A stretch of 64,000 nucleotides of DNA from positions 186,001 through 250,000 of the forward strand of contig NZ_JAUXYL010000041.1 of assembly GCF_030694375.1 (NCBI RefSeq), written 5' to 3'. The position numbers were made by a program, and so were the translations under genes. The notes under the pieces were generated by a model, which worked only from the letters and a program-made list of their open reading frames with translations, was not told where the DNA came from and ran no database searches. Shown piece after piece: positions 1 through 9,878 of this stretch (position 1 is the first letter of the stretch; each line of letters starts with the position of its first letter). Source of the DNA: Algoriphagus sp. GTDB taxonomy: Bacteria; Bacteroidota; Bacteroidia; Cytophagales; Cyclobacteriaceae.

Positions 1-3000
1 ATAAACCGGTATCAAACCGGAGTTCTTGCCGAGTTCCGTCCGGAACGACTTGAGAATGGATCACCCTTCCTGTCAAATCCGTCACCTGCACGTTGGTAGT
101 TCCGGGTTCTTCAAAGAGTCGGGGGATTTCCAGCGTAATCGAATTACCGGAGCTAACCGGATTTGGATAGACTTTGAATTCACCCACGGCTTTTACAGTG
201 TCAAAAGAAGGCTGAATCGTGTCCAACACCCTGAGATTCTGACCTTCATCGGAATCTTTGATTACAATCTTATCCAAGAAAGGAGAATCTGAACCTGCTA
301 CAGGCCTGAATTCAATGGTGTTATTCCCTTGCTTTAGATCCAGTTCGATCAATTTGGTGCCCGGCACACCGGCATTGAAGCACCACTCGCCCGAATCCTG
401 GAAGCTTGCTGTGACAAAAGTTGCTCCATTTATCGAATACCTCAAGCTTCGGTCCACGGCAGACACATAGTGAACTTCCATTAGGTATTTGCCGGCAAAA
501 GGCACATTGACTGCATTGAATTTGACTACATTAGTCCCCAATTGACCCATATTGGCAAGCAGTCCATTGGAGGCACTGTTGCATGCAGGAGTTGTCACAG
601 TTCCGGTCAATTCGGCTAACTCAGCTTCAAACGAAAGTCCTGCAAAAGGTGCTTTTTCCAGCTTGATTTTATCGATAATCGGCCCGGGAGTATTGTTAAA
701 TACATTGATCGCAATTGTATTTACTCCCTCCAGCAACTGCACTTCCATTTGGTAAGACCCGGGAGACCCACCTTCAAAGCACCAATTTCCTGTAGGCTGA
801 ACTGTCTTTTGACCCAGATTTACTCCATTGACTGCAATTCGGAAGGATCGCGTGTTTTTATTCATCAAGGAAATATTCAGTAGGTAAGTTCCGGCATCCT
901 TGGCTACGATTTGATCAAATCTAACTCCATTGGCCGAAGCGGTTGCAAGTTCTACCTGCAGACCGTTGGAAGATGCAGCGCAGGCTGCGATTCTTGCAGC
1001 ACCGAGAAGTGTCGCATGTTCCGCTTCGAATTCCAGATTTTCTTTTACCAAAATCACATTGGGATCGATTTCCTCGGGGAGTTTTCCTTTGCTGGCAATG
1101 GCAATCCGATCCACGGCCACATTTCCGCTGGATACCGCCAGCCGTATTTCATGCAAACCGGCAGTCAGGAAATAAGAGAAGTTTCGCTCTTCAGCCTCAT
1201 AGCCATGGAACACCTTTTTCCAGTACCACTCAAAAATCGGATTACCCAGGTTATTCCATTTACGGAAGGGCTCTCCGTCCACAGAAACCCATAGACTATA
1301 GTCCTCATTTTCGTAGGCCTGGATTTTTGCCCACAACTCGTACTCGTCTGCTTCAGCTACCTCGAAATTGAATGTCAACATTCCTTTGGAACCCGGTGCT
1401 TCTTCCAATGACTTCTGACCCTCTATCGATTGGGTGAAAAGTCCCCCTTGAGCCCTTGCAGCTGCCTGTATTTCCCACCATGGGCCCTTTACGGCTGCTT
1501 CGGCTTCAAAAAAGTCCACAACATCTGTTTTTACCAATCCCCAGCTGAAGTCACCCGGAGTACAGGTTCCTGCTTCCTGCACAAACTGCTCCAGATCCGT
1601 TGGTCCATTTACCAAGGCCACTTGGTCAAGCAGGATATTGGAATTGGGAAATTCGATGGTCAACCGGTGCGTGCCTTTTCCCAAATCATAGAATCTCGGC
1701 ACTTGAAACCAGATAAATGAACCGCTGTTGAACGGTGCGATTTGCTCCAGTGCTTTCCCGTCCACACCGATTCGGATCGCTCCATTGGCATTCAGATTTC
1801 TGGCGCGAATCCACACTCTGTATTGGGATGCTTCCGTCAAGTCAAATTCGAAATGAACTTGTTTCGCAATCGGACTCCCCCCTGGTTTTTGGGTATTCCC
1901 CCGAATATAAAGACCATTGGAAGCTGTTTCGTCTGTGAGTACATCCCACTGATTGCCCAAATAATCTCCGCACTCCGCCTCGAATGAGAGGGAGTTCACC
2001 GGCTTTTGAATAAATGGCTGATCCATTCCTTCCAGATTGTTAGGCGCGGCATAGGTTTCCAGCGGTATGGAAGGAGTGGATTCTTGATCAAGAAACAATT
2101 GTCCGATTACAGTCAAGTTTCCATCTGAATCCAAATAATCAGATCGCCCCGGATTGTTTGCCGGATTGGCGTTGTTTGGATTGGGCTGGAAATAGGCATA
2201 GCGCTCCACATACTCCAGGCTTTCCAGGTAAGGCAACGCCAACTTCAAAAATTCCTCCTGAATCGCAATTCCCCGGTTGGGATTGGCATTGAATTCCGTG
2301 ATCCAGATAGGCAACTGATAGATGCGATAGACATTGGCCAAATACGCCTTAAATCTGTTGAAAATCACCTGTGGGTCAGCATTTGGGCTGTTGGCAGGGC
2401 CACTTCCCCAGTCGTACCAATGTACCGCGACAAAATCAAATCGCACATCCCGCTGCTTGGCAATGCGGTTGAATTCCAAGAGCCAGCCTGTCGGCCCTTC
2501 CTCCCTAGGCGCAGGAGATCCCAATCGGACACCGGTTCCCATCAAGCTTTCATAATACGCAACAGCTACTGCCGGTTGACACAGGTTGTTAAACTGCCCG
2601 GACTCTCCGTTGCAATTATCAGACTCATTAAATCCGAGTACATGTGTGGTGGATTTCTTCCCGATCATGGTATTGATGCCGGATGGTGAGGCACCCCCCG
2701 CACCCCATGCCATGGGTACATAGTCGTAATTTGGTTCAGGATTTCCGTTTAGATTCCAGTTGTAGAACCATCCGGCATCGATTTGGGGATACTTAAAACC
2801 TGTTCCTTTTTTAGTCACCCAATTCCAGGGAACTACACGGATAAAACTCACATTCCCCTGCAGCGCAGCAGGTAATGCCTCTACTTCCATATCTTTTTCA
2901 GAGGCGATGTAGACTTTACTTTTGCCAGTTCCGTCAGGATTGTTGGCAAAAGTGGCCATAAAGCCCCGCTTCAATACAAAGGACTGAACCGAATTGTCAC

Positions 3001-3796
3001 CCGTCGGAATTGCAGCACCCCGATGAATTAAATCTTCAGCCAGTGGTACAGGAGCTCCTTGATAACCAATTCCTGAATAAACTTGAATCGGTGCAAAACC
3101 CCTGTCGAGCGGCCGGATGACAGCACCTTTTTGATAGTATTGATGGACCCTAAAATCCAATCCCAAAGTTCCCGAACTGTGATTGACCAAAACCTGAGAA
3201 AGACTCGGCTGCAATTCAACAGGATTGATTTGCTTCAAATAGATCCAGGATGCAGCATCCAGAAAGTTGAAAATGACGGCTGTGGAAAGCGCATCCTGAT
3301 TTTGGTAAAGCGTGCTTTCTCCGTCGAGAGAAATTACTCCCTGTGTAATTTGATTTGCTTCCAGTTGGGTATTGACTAAAGTCAACCCCTTTTCAGCACA
3401 TGCAAATCCAATGTCTCCAATTGCCTGAACAGTGGCACCTGTAATGATTAGGTTCATGTCAATCGGTTTGCCCGGATCGAGTGTGCCGGGTTTTGGATTT
3501 TTGTCCTTAATCAGATCAGGCACATTGGGACATATAGTGTAAGGTTTTTTGTTTGCTCCCGGCAGGCAGACCGGATTGCTCTCACTTGCCTGATCCGGAG
3601 GAGTGGGTCTTTGATTGGTTTCCCTCCAGTTTTTTTCATTGAAAAAGTCCGAATCTTCTTCCCCTGTCCAGTACAGATAGGTTGTGGATGAGTTACAGGG
3701 GTTACCCTGATTTTGAAAAGCAAATCCCGAAAGGGAAAAGCCAAAACAGAAAAGATAAAGAAGCCTTTTCCGTAACTTGTTGTAAAATTTTTTCAT
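1..3796 (-). CDS. Secreted GH128-like glycoside hydrolase with four CBM-like modules and T9SS tail (C-terminus cut by window edge)
   Basis: The reading frame is open from the ATG at 3796 to the left edge, about 1265 codons, with no stop. Residues 1-25 are a signal peptide. Residues about 30-300 are a beta-rich region I cannot assign. About 305-550 match the Asl1-like/GH128 catalytic fold (beta-1,3-glucan hydrolases): FNES with Glu391, HWYDWG near 459 and ITEF with Glu501 fit the acid/base and nucleophile pair. Four CBM6/CBM35-like modules follow, starting near 599, 762, 920 and 1052, each opening with a FEAE-type strand. From about 1205 a T9SS type A sorting domain begins (YPNPVSSG). The protein should be exported by SPI and then T9SS and kept at the cell surface or released. 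It lies beside three sulfatases, so the natural substrate may be a decorated glucan; this is inference. Confidence 0.8.
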   Translation of the reverse strand, partial: MKKFYNKLRKRLLYLFCFGFSLSGFAFQNQGNPCNSSTTYLYWTGEEDSDFFNEKNWRETNQRPTPPDQASESNPVCLPGANKKPYTICPNVPDLIKDKNPKPGTLDPGKPIDMNLIITGATVQAIGDIGFACAEKGLTLVNTQLEANQITQGVISLDGESTLYQNQDALSTAVIFNFLDAASWIYLKQINPVELQPSLSQVLVNHSSGTLGLDFRVHQYYQKGAVIRPLDRGFAPIQVYSGIGYQGAPVPLAEDLIHRGAAIPTGDNSVQSFVLKRGFMATFANNPDGTGKSKVYIASEKDMEVEALPAALQGNVSFIRVVPWNWVTKKGTGFKYPQIDAGWFYNWNLNGNPEPNYDYVPMAWGAGGASPSGINTMIGKKSTTHVLGFNESDNCNGESGQFNNLCQPAVAVAYYESLMGTGVRLGSPAPREEGPTGWLLEFNRIAKQRDVRFDFVAVHWYDWGSGPANSPNADPQVIFNRFKAYLANVYRIYQLPIWITEFNANPNRGIAIQEEFLKLALPYLESLEYVERYAYFQPNPNNANPANNPGRSDYLDSDGNLTVIGQLFLDQESTPSIPLETYAAPNNLEGMDQPFIQKPVNSLSFEAECGDYLGNQWDVLTDETASNGLYIRGNTQKPGGSPIAKQVHFEFDLTEASQYRVWIRARNLNANGAIRIGVDGKALEQIAPFNSGSFIWFQVPRFYDLGKGTHRLTIEFPNSNILLDQVALVNGPTDLEQFVQEAGTCTPGDFSWGLVKTDVVDFFEAEAAVKGPWWEIQAAARAQGGLFTQSIEGQKSLEEAPGSKGMLTFNFEVAEADEYELWAKIQAYENEDYSLWVSVDGEPFRKWNNLGNPIFEWYWKKVFHGYEAEERNFSYFLTAGLHEIRLAVSSGNVAVDRIAIASKGKLPEEIDPNVILVKENLEFEAEHATLLGAARIAACAASSNGLQVELATASANGVRFDQIVAKDAGTYLLNISLMNKNTRSFRIAVNGVNLGQKTVQPTGNWCFEGGSPGSYQMEVQLLEGVNTIAINVFNNTPGPIIDKIKLEKAPFAGLSFEAELAELTGTVTTPACNSASNGLLANMGQLGTNVVKFNAVNVPFAGKYLMEVHYVSAVDRSLRYSINGATFVTASFQDSGEWCFNAGVPGTKLIELDLKQGNNTIEFRPVAGSDSPFLDKIVIKDSDEGQNLRVLDTIQPSFDTVKAVGEFKVYPNPVSSGNSITLEIPRLFEEPGTTNVQVTDLTGRVIHSQVVPDGTRQELRFDTGL

Positions 3797-3832
3797 GGTC
3801 TATTGGGTTTGGTTCTAACTAATTAACCTACC

Positions 3833-3840
3833 CAAACTTA
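3833..3840 (-). promoter_or_regulatory. Candidate -7 promoter element for the GH128 gene
   Basis: The minus strand reads TAAGTTTG, an exact match to the Bacteroidota TAnnTTTG -7 consensus, 36 nt upstream of the ATG. No TTG lies at the usual -33 spacing, so this is a half-supported promoter. Confidence 0.35.
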
Positions 3841-4071
3841 ATCTTTGAGTTCAACCTTCCCTGGGGCAAATCATCCAAAGCCCTAGCCGTATCTGTCTAA
3901 TTGCTATCTCAAATCGTGAATTAAAGGCCTTGCGGTCTGAAGAGAATCTGATTCGGGGGTGAATTCATTCAAATGAGGTGACAAATCGTTCAGTAAAGCT
4001 GGGTTTATCCCAAGAGACTAGGCTTTTTAAAAAATGAATCTTAGTATTCGGAAAACAAGACCCTGAATAAA

Positions 4072-5526
4072 ATGAACCCCCTTCTGACTTTTGGAATCTG
4101 CCTGCTTCTTCTGACCTGCTTCAAGCCTGTTCAGGCTCAAACTGACGGTCGGCCCAACGTGGTTTTTTTCCTGGTGGATGACCTGGGTTGGACAGATTTG
4201 GGAAGCTTCGGCAGCAATTTTTATGAAACTCCCAATATCGACCGGCTTGCAAAATCAGGCATCAAATTTACGCAGGCTTATACCGCCTCGCCGGTTTGCT
4301 CACCTACCCGTGCCAGTATTATGACAGGGAAATACCCCTCCAAAATCTACAACACGGATTGGTTTGGAGCTCCTCAACCCACTGAGATTCAAAATCACTG
4401 GACAAAAAACAAACCGCTGAAACCTGCCCACTACGAGCCCAATTTGGCCTTGGAAGAAATCACACTCGCTGAGGCCTTCAAGTCTGTCGGTTACCAGACT
4501 TTCTTTGCAGGAAAATGGCATTTAGGCGAAGAAGAAAGTCATTGGCCGGAAAATCAGGGTTTCGACATTAACATTGGAGGCAACAGCAAAGGAGCACCTT
4601 CCACTGGAAACAAATATTTTTCGCCTTATAATAATCCACAAATGGAAAACGGACCGGAGGGAGAATACCTTCCTTTGAGATTAGCAGGGGAAACAGCCAA
4701 ATTCATCCGGGACAATCGCTCCAAGCCCTTTTTTGCGATGCTTTCTTTCTACTCGGTTCATACTCCGCTGATGACAACCAAGGCGCTGGAAGATAAATAT
4801 TTGAAGAAACGGGCAGCGATGGGATTGGAGGATAAGTTTGAACCCGAGCATGCTAACCAAAACCGCATCACCCAAGCGCATGCCGTCTATGCAGGAATGG
4901 TCGAGGCCATGGATCAAGCCGTGGGAACCGTCTTGGATGAAATTGAAAAACAGGGACTGTCTGAAAATACAATCATCGTTTTCTTCTCTGACAATGGTGG
5001 CCTATCCACTGCCGAAGGAAGTCCAACCTCCAACCTTCCGCTCAGAGCTGGTAAAGGCTGGCTGTATGAAGGAGGCATTCGCGTGCCGATGATCATGTCT
5101 TGGAAGGGGAAAGTTCCTGCGGGAAAGGAAATCCATGCTCCGGTGATTTCCAATGACTTTTTTCCCACCTTTTTGGACCTCAGCGGAAATGGGAAATTCT
5201 TAGAAACTATTCCAGAATTGGATGGGAAAAGCCTGAAAAACTGGATTTTGGATCCTGAAACAGCGAAAGATAGGGAAGCGCTTTTCTGGCACTATCCGCA
5301 CTATGGAAATCAGGGGGGCAATCCGGGTTCGGTCATCCGAAAAGGAGATTGGAAGCTAATCTATTTCTACGAAACCCAAAAAGTAGAATTATACAATCTC
5401 AACGTGGATATAAGTGAAAAACACAACCTAGCTGATCAGGAAGCAGAGTTAGTAGGAAAGCTCAAAACAGAATTGTTCGATTGGCTTGTCGAATCCAAAG
5501 CTGCTTTCCCTAGGCCAAATAACTAG
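4072..5526 (+). CDS. Secreted S1-family sulfatase (arylsulfatase type)
   Basis: 484 aa. An N-terminal signal peptide ends near residue 22 (PVQAQ). The metal-binding start VDDLGW and the sulfatase signature CSPTR (Cys76 to formylglycine, Arg80) followed by ITGKYP-like residues place it in the formylglycine-dependent S1 sulfatases. GKWHLG near 150 and SDNGG near 310 are further S1 landmarks. It hydrolyses sulfate esters, most likely from polysaccharide, in the periplasm or outside. It is the only plus-strand gene of the cluster and is convergent with the sulfatase-esterase gene. The substrate and S1 subfamily cannot be read from the sequence. No formylglycine-generating enzyme or anSME is in the window, so maturation depends on a gene elsewhere. 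Confidence 0.9.
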   Translation: MNPLLTFGICLLLLTCFKPVQAQTDGRPNVVFFLVDDLGWTDLGSFGSNFYETPNIDRLAKSGIKFTQAYTASPVCSPTRASIMTGKYPSKIYNTDWFGAPQPTEIQNHWTKNKPLKPAHYEPNLALEEITLAEAFKSVGYQTFFAGKWHLGEEESHWPENQGFDINIGGNSKGAPSTGNKYFSPYNNPQMENGPEGEYLPLRLAGETAKFIRDNRSKPFFAMLSFYSVHTPLMTTKALEDKYLKKRAAMGLEDKFEPEHANQNRITQAHAVYAGMVEAMDQAVGTVLDEIEKQGLSENTIIVFFSDNGGLSTAEGSPTSNLPLRAGKGWLYEGGIRVPMIMSWKGKVPAGKEIHAPVISNDFFPTFLDLSGNGKFLETIPELDGKSLKNWILDPETAKDREALFWHYPHYGNQGGNPGSVIRKGDWKLIYFYETQKVELYNLNVDISEKHNLADQEAELVGKLKTELFDWLVESKAAFPRPNN

Positions 5527-5597
5527 TGGGGGGCTAATCTTTTAAATGGGATTTCTAAATCCTGCTTTGTGAACTGCTATTTAATTATACCCCCTTT

Positions 5598-7883
5598 TTA
5601 TTTGCCTGCCTTTCTTACATTCCCGGATTCTGCCATTATTTCCAGGACCTTATCCGCATACCTTTCTCCCAAAACTCTTTGGCTTAATCCATCAAAATGT
5701 GGATCAGTTGGGTCATTGTTTAATGGGGTTAAACCTTCAGCAGTTATAAAGTAGCCCCTACGGATATTTTCAGGGATTTTTTGGATAATTTGGTTAACGG
5801 CTTCCGCTCTGGGTTGCCAGTGTCCCAATTCTCCGGCGATAAAAATAAGTTCTTCATTTTCAAGATCGGCCCTGAGATCGGAGACCAGTTTTTTCAACAA
5901 TTCCAGATAGCCGGTAAGATTAGATTGATTCGACTCTCCCTGATGCCAGATAATTCCCTTTAGATTCCCGCCGTGTTTGATTTTTCTGACTTGAGTCACA
6001 GCCTTTTCAAACAGATCAAAATCTTCTTTTCCTTCAAAACCTTTCTGCCACTGCTGTATCGTAGTTCCTCCTCGGGCATTAACGATTAAACCAATTGGAT
6101 TTGATGATTTCTCAGCAAGCCTTTGCCCAAAGGTATACCCTGGACCCAGCCCCTGAATAATATCCTTTTTTACAGTACTGAACTTATTCAAAGGGTTGGA
6201 AGCGGGCTCCCAATCCACTCCATTGAAAAGATAAACATTCGGTAAAACGTGATCAGCATCTTCCCCCAATTCCCCTCTTCCAGCCATATTGGATTGTCCG
6301 ATTAAAAGGTAAATATCCATGTCGGCTATTGAATCCTCACTTGCTTTAGAATTTCGATAGTCCTCCCCCATCAAACTTTCCAGCACGGATTGCTGCCAGA
6401 TAAGAAGCTGCTTTTCCAGTTTCTCTGCTATTTCTGGTTTCTCTGCGATCAGGTTAATTTTTTCTGCGGAATCAGCCCGAACATCGAATAATTCACGACT
6501 AACACGTCCATCTACTTGACCGTGGATGACCAGTTTGTATCGGTTGTCCAAGATTGCCCGAGGTCCTCCAAAATCCTGAGCCTGAATATCGGGATGGTGA
6601 AAATTTTTGAAATTTCGCGTTGAAATTCCGTCCATCAGTTTGGCCAGCGGACTCGTTCCTTTTTGCAATTCCGCATCTATATAATCCAAGGGTGAGTATC
6701 CTTCCTGCTTCCGAGGACTTCCGTTCCAAAATTGTATAGTTTCCGGACGATCAACCATTTTTCCTTCGAAAAGAGGCATTAGATTGATGCCGTCCAAAGG
6801 TCTGTCGGGCAAGGCTTGGCCGACAAGGTCAGCTAAAGTTGGAAGCAGGTCAGTGCTCACGGCATTGACAGGGCTAACGATGGGCTTGGGAATCCTGGAA
6901 GGCCATTCGAGAACACTCGGAACTCGGATACCTCCTTCATAAACACTTCCCTTGAATCCTCTAAAAGGACCTGTGGCATTCCCTTCTTGAGGGGTACCAT
7001 TATCCCCAAAATACCAGAGCAGGGTATTATCCCGAATCTCCTCGTCATCCAAATATTTCCGCATCATTCCAATGGATCGGTCCATAGCAGTGATTTCTGC
7101 AAAGCGCTCCCTCAATACGTCCCGCTGTAGTCTTTCCACAGGATTACCTGTTTGATTGGAAGTCAGACTTACCTTTTTATTTGCAAAACTCTTGGGCAAG
7201 TCCTCATAAAGCGCTAGGTCTTCGGGCAAACCACTGTAAGGCTCATGGGGAGACCCATACCAGATCACTACGAAGAAGGGCTGATTATTTTCTTTGGCCT
7301 TTTGGATAAATCGGATGGCCTCGGCAATTAGTATTTCAGAACTTTCCCCCTCAAATTGTCGCTCCGGATCACCATTTCGGGAAAGATGAGGATTCATTTC
7401 GAAAAAGTTGTCGTGGGACAAGTATTCATCGAAACCCATGGCTTTTGGATTGGTGGGCGAACCAGCCTTCACCGGTCCCAGATGCCATTTGCCAAAATGT
7501 GCTGTAGCATATCCAGCATCTTTCATGATCTGGGCAATGCTGATTTCCTCAGGTCGGATGGAGAATCCAGGGGTGAAGGTCCCGTAACGGTTGGGATGAC
7601 GTCCAGTGATGATACTTCCGCGCGTAGGGGAGCAAATTGGCGAGGCGGAATAAAAACGGTCCATCCTTAATCCTGTTGCTGCCATTTCGTCCAACACCGG
7701 AGTATGCAGATAAGGATGGCCATTGTAGCCAACCTCATCCCAGCCGTGGTCGTCGCCCATCAGGAGAACGATGTTGGGTAATTCTTTTTTGGGTTTTTCT
7801 GTTTTTTCTCCCTGGAAGGAGCTACACACCAGACAGGCCAAAATGTAAAAAACTGCTCGAAACAATAAAATTGGGTTTTTCAT
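5598..7883 (-). CDS. Sulfatase / SASA-type carbohydrate esterase fusion, secreted
   Basis: 761 aa in two parts. Residues 1 to about 500 are an S1 sulfatase: DDHGWDEVGYNG, signature CSPTR with Cys84 and Arg88, GKWHLGP, and FGDNGTP near 290. Residues about 522-755 are a SASA (sialate O-acetylesterase-like, PF03629) domain: IGQSNMAGRG with candidate nucleophile Ser531, ARGGTTIQQW, WHQGESNQ, and DPHFDG with candidate His729. The N-terminus is a hydrophobic signal sequence with cysteines, possibly lipidated. One polypeptide could therefore remove both sulfate and acyl groups from the same glycan. The gene is downstream of the FAD oxidoreductase on the same strand, 109 bp away. The function of each half is from family knowledge, and the joint substrate is inferred. 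Confidence 0.87.
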   Translation of the reverse strand: MKNPILLFRAVFYILACLVCSSFQGEKTEKPKKELPNIVLLMGDDHGWDEVGYNGHPYLHTPVLDEMAATGLRMDRFYSASPICSPTRGSIITGRHPNRYGTFTPGFSIRPEEISIAQIMKDAGYATAHFGKWHLGPVKAGSPTNPKAMGFDEYLSHDNFFEMNPHLSRNGDPERQFEGESSEILIAEAIRFIQKAKENNQPFFVVIWYGSPHEPYSGLPEDLALYEDLPKSFANKKVSLTSNQTGNPVERLQRDVLRERFAEITAMDRSIGMMRKYLDDEEIRDNTLLWYFGDNGTPQEGNATGPFRGFKGSVYEGGIRVPSVLEWPSRIPKPIVSPVNAVSTDLLPTLADLVGQALPDRPLDGINLMPLFEGKMVDRPETIQFWNGSPRKQEGYSPLDYIDAELQKGTSPLAKLMDGISTRNFKNFHHPDIQAQDFGGPRAILDNRYKLVIHGQVDGRVSRELFDVRADSAEKINLIAEKPEIAEKLEKQLLIWQQSVLESLMGEDYRNSKASEDSIADMDIYLLIGQSNMAGRGELGEDADHVLPNVYLFNGVDWEPASNPLNKFSTVKKDIIQGLGPGYTFGQRLAEKSSNPIGLIVNARGGTTIQQWQKGFEGKEDFDLFEKAVTQVRKIKHGGNLKGIIWHQGESNQSNLTGYLELLKKLVSDLRADLENEELIFIAGELGHWQPRAEAVNQIIQKIPENIRRGYFITAEGLTPLNNDPTDPHFDGLSQRVLGERYADKVLEIMAESGNVRKAGK

Positions 7884-7992
7884 CGTACTTGGTTTATTTT
7901 CTTTTTTAGAAGAGCTATTTAGTTTTTTAATTGCCTTCCTTTAGGTCATTTAATCATCTGGAAATGTAAAATCTACTTGCGGTAGAAGTCCT

Positions 7993-9669
7993 TCATTTTA
8001 ACGTTTGTGTCTTCGATAAAATCTGATTGTTTGCTTCCAGCTGTGTTTTTAGTTTATCATAATCCAGCTTTTGTACAGCGATTCCTTCATCTAATGCCAT
8101 CGAAGCGGCAGTGGCAGCGGACTCACCCAAAATCATAAACACTGGTTCCATCCTGATGGAGCCAAAGGCGATGTGACTCGATGAAACTGCCACTGGAACC
8201 AATAAATTGGCACATTCCTGTTCTTTTGGCACAATGGATCCATAGGCAATCTGGTAAGGTCCCGGTAAGGACACCCCGATGTCTCCTTCGTTGTGGACAT
8301 GACCCTCCTTGGTGACATACCGCTGGATGTTGTGCGAATCTATCGTATAGGATCCCATACCGATGGATCCAGGCGTAGACTTTTTTTGAAGGAGTTCGTT
8401 TTCTGTCATCACAAATTCCCCGATCATCCTTCTTGCCTCCCTCACATAAATCTGGTGGGGCCAATTGCCATTGTCGGTGAATTCATCTTTGGCCAAACCC
8501 CATTCTCGAAATCTCTCCTGGATTGAAGCGGGAACCCTTGGGTCATTTGCCACAAAATAAAGGAGCCCTTTTTGATAATCCTCGTGTTCCCTGATGATTT
8601 CCCTTCTCCGCGCGTAGCTGGCTTCCGGGTAATCATAATTCATCCCGATATTGTCACTGCTGAAGGGGCCGTGGTTGTTGGTGTCTGTTTTGCGGTTGGG
8701 AATCATGTCGAATTTCCCAAACCATTGATTCCAGCCGGCATCAAAAATCCTGACCAAAAGCTCATACTGGGTGGAATCATAATTTTCAGGTCTTGGGAAA
8801 GCAACCCGGTTGTCTGGATGGTTGGACATGCACAGGCGAAAACAATAGGCCTGTATCTTATCATCCCCAGACCCTTTTTCCCCTGGATGTTCCCCACTGA
8901 TCTTTGGCAATAGACCGCTGGAAGGATCCCCTTTGATGACATAGGGATCAATGGGTTCATCCAGGACATTAAAATGGTGTTGATGGTGGAAAACATCGGT
9001 CTGTACCCCATTCCATTCTTCGTCATAGACGTTATTCGCTTCTCTTCCCACATGATAACTAACTCCTGCTGCTGCCATCAAATCCCCTTCATATGTGGCG
9101 TCGATAAACATTTTGCCTTTGAATTCCTTCCCGCTGAGAGTCCTGATCGCCACGATCTTGTTGCCTTCTTTAGACACCCCTGATTCACGATCTAGCCATT
9201 CATCCCGGAGTACTTCTATTTCATATTCCCGGATAAAATCCTCAAACACTCCTTCCGCCGCATGGGGCTCAAAAATCCACATAGTCCTGGCATCCCCATC
9301 AATGGCGGCGGTTCCCTGCCCTACATTGCCATAAGCAGCTTTGTCTTCCCATTTCCAGGCTTCATCGCTTTGGTAATGGCTGTATAATCTTTGGTAAAAC
9401 TCCCTGGACAGGCCTCCGATCACTTCTTTTTTGCCGGTATCAGTCCAACCGAGGCCACCCGAACTCAATCCACCGAGGTGGATATCAGGCGACACAATAA
9501 TCACGGATTTGCCCATTTTTTTGGCCTGAACGGCAGCCGTAACCGCAGCTGAGGTTCCTCCATAGATAACTATGTCAGTTACTTTTTCTTGGACCTTGGA
9601 ACAAGCCGTAACAGACCATAGGATCAATGATGCCCATAAAACTGGTTTCAAATTGATTTTCGCAAACAT
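7993..9669 (-). CDS. Secreted FAD-dependent oxidoreductase (PF12831-like), probable lipoprotein
   Basis: 558 aa. The N-terminus carries a lipobox-like VTAC (Cys23). Just after it comes a Rossmann dinucleotide fold, IVIYGGTSAAVTAA, followed by SPDIHLGGLSSGGLGWTD, which is typical of the FAD-dependent oxidoreductases found in Bacteroidota and Planctomycetes polysaccharide loci (sometimes labelled xanthan lyase-related). DATYEGDLMAAAGVSYHVGREA near 190-215 is another family block. It lies between two sulfatase genes on the same strand. The sequence gives neither the electron acceptor nor the substrate; oxidation of a sugar or sugar-derived compound is only a guess from the neighbours. Confidence 0.8.
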   Translation of the reverse strand: MFAKINLKPVLWASLILWSVTACSKVQEKVTDIVIYGGTSAAVTAAVQAKKMGKSVIIVSPDIHLGGLSSGGLGWTDTGKKEVIGGLSREFYQRLYSHYQSDEAWKWEDKAAYGNVGQGTAAIDGDARTMWIFEPHAAEGVFEDFIREYEIEVLRDEWLDRESGVSKEGNKIVAIRTLSGKEFKGKMFIDATYEGDLMAAAGVSYHVGREANNVYDEEWNGVQTDVFHHQHHFNVLDEPIDPYVIKGDPSSGLLPKISGEHPGEKGSGDDKIQAYCFRLCMSNHPDNRVAFPRPENYDSTQYELLVRIFDAGWNQWFGKFDMIPNRKTDTNNHGPFSSDNIGMNYDYPEASYARRREIIREHEDYQKGLLYFVANDPRVPASIQERFREWGLAKDEFTDNGNWPHQIYVREARRMIGEFVMTENELLQKKSTPGSIGMGSYTIDSHNIQRYVTKEGHVHNEGDIGVSLPGPYQIAYGSIVPKEQECANLLVPVAVSSSHIAFGSIRMEPVFMILGESAATAASMALDEGIAVQKLDYDKLKTQLEANNQILSKTQTLK

Positions 9670-9878
9670 GTTATGAAGGATTAAATAGTGATTATATCTA
9701 ATTTGGATATAAAATATTCTATATATCCGCTTTCTTACCAGTAGCCATAGGAAATAAGGCTAGAAGTCCGTGAGACGAGCTGTGGACTTTGGACGGTCGT
9801 CTGTCGACGATTATTCATTCTTTTCAAGTTCAATTTTAGCATACAGATAGAATTGCGGATAATCACATAAAATATACT
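9670..9878. other. Intergenic spacer with a G+C-rich patch
   Basis: 209 bp between two same-strand genes. Most is AT-rich, but about 9763-9812 is a patch of short related words (gtccgtgagacga, ggactttggacgg, tcgtctgtcgac) with partial inverted pairing (agacga against tcgtct). No open frame or RNA gene was recognised. Similar wordy patches occur at 13155-13190 and 18200-18302. Confidence 0.3.

Noticed and set aside
911..1371. Three overlapping plus-strand ORFs of 81-142 codons
   Set aside because: They lie antisense to the CBM-coding part of the GH128 gene, whose frame is open and family-like throughout.
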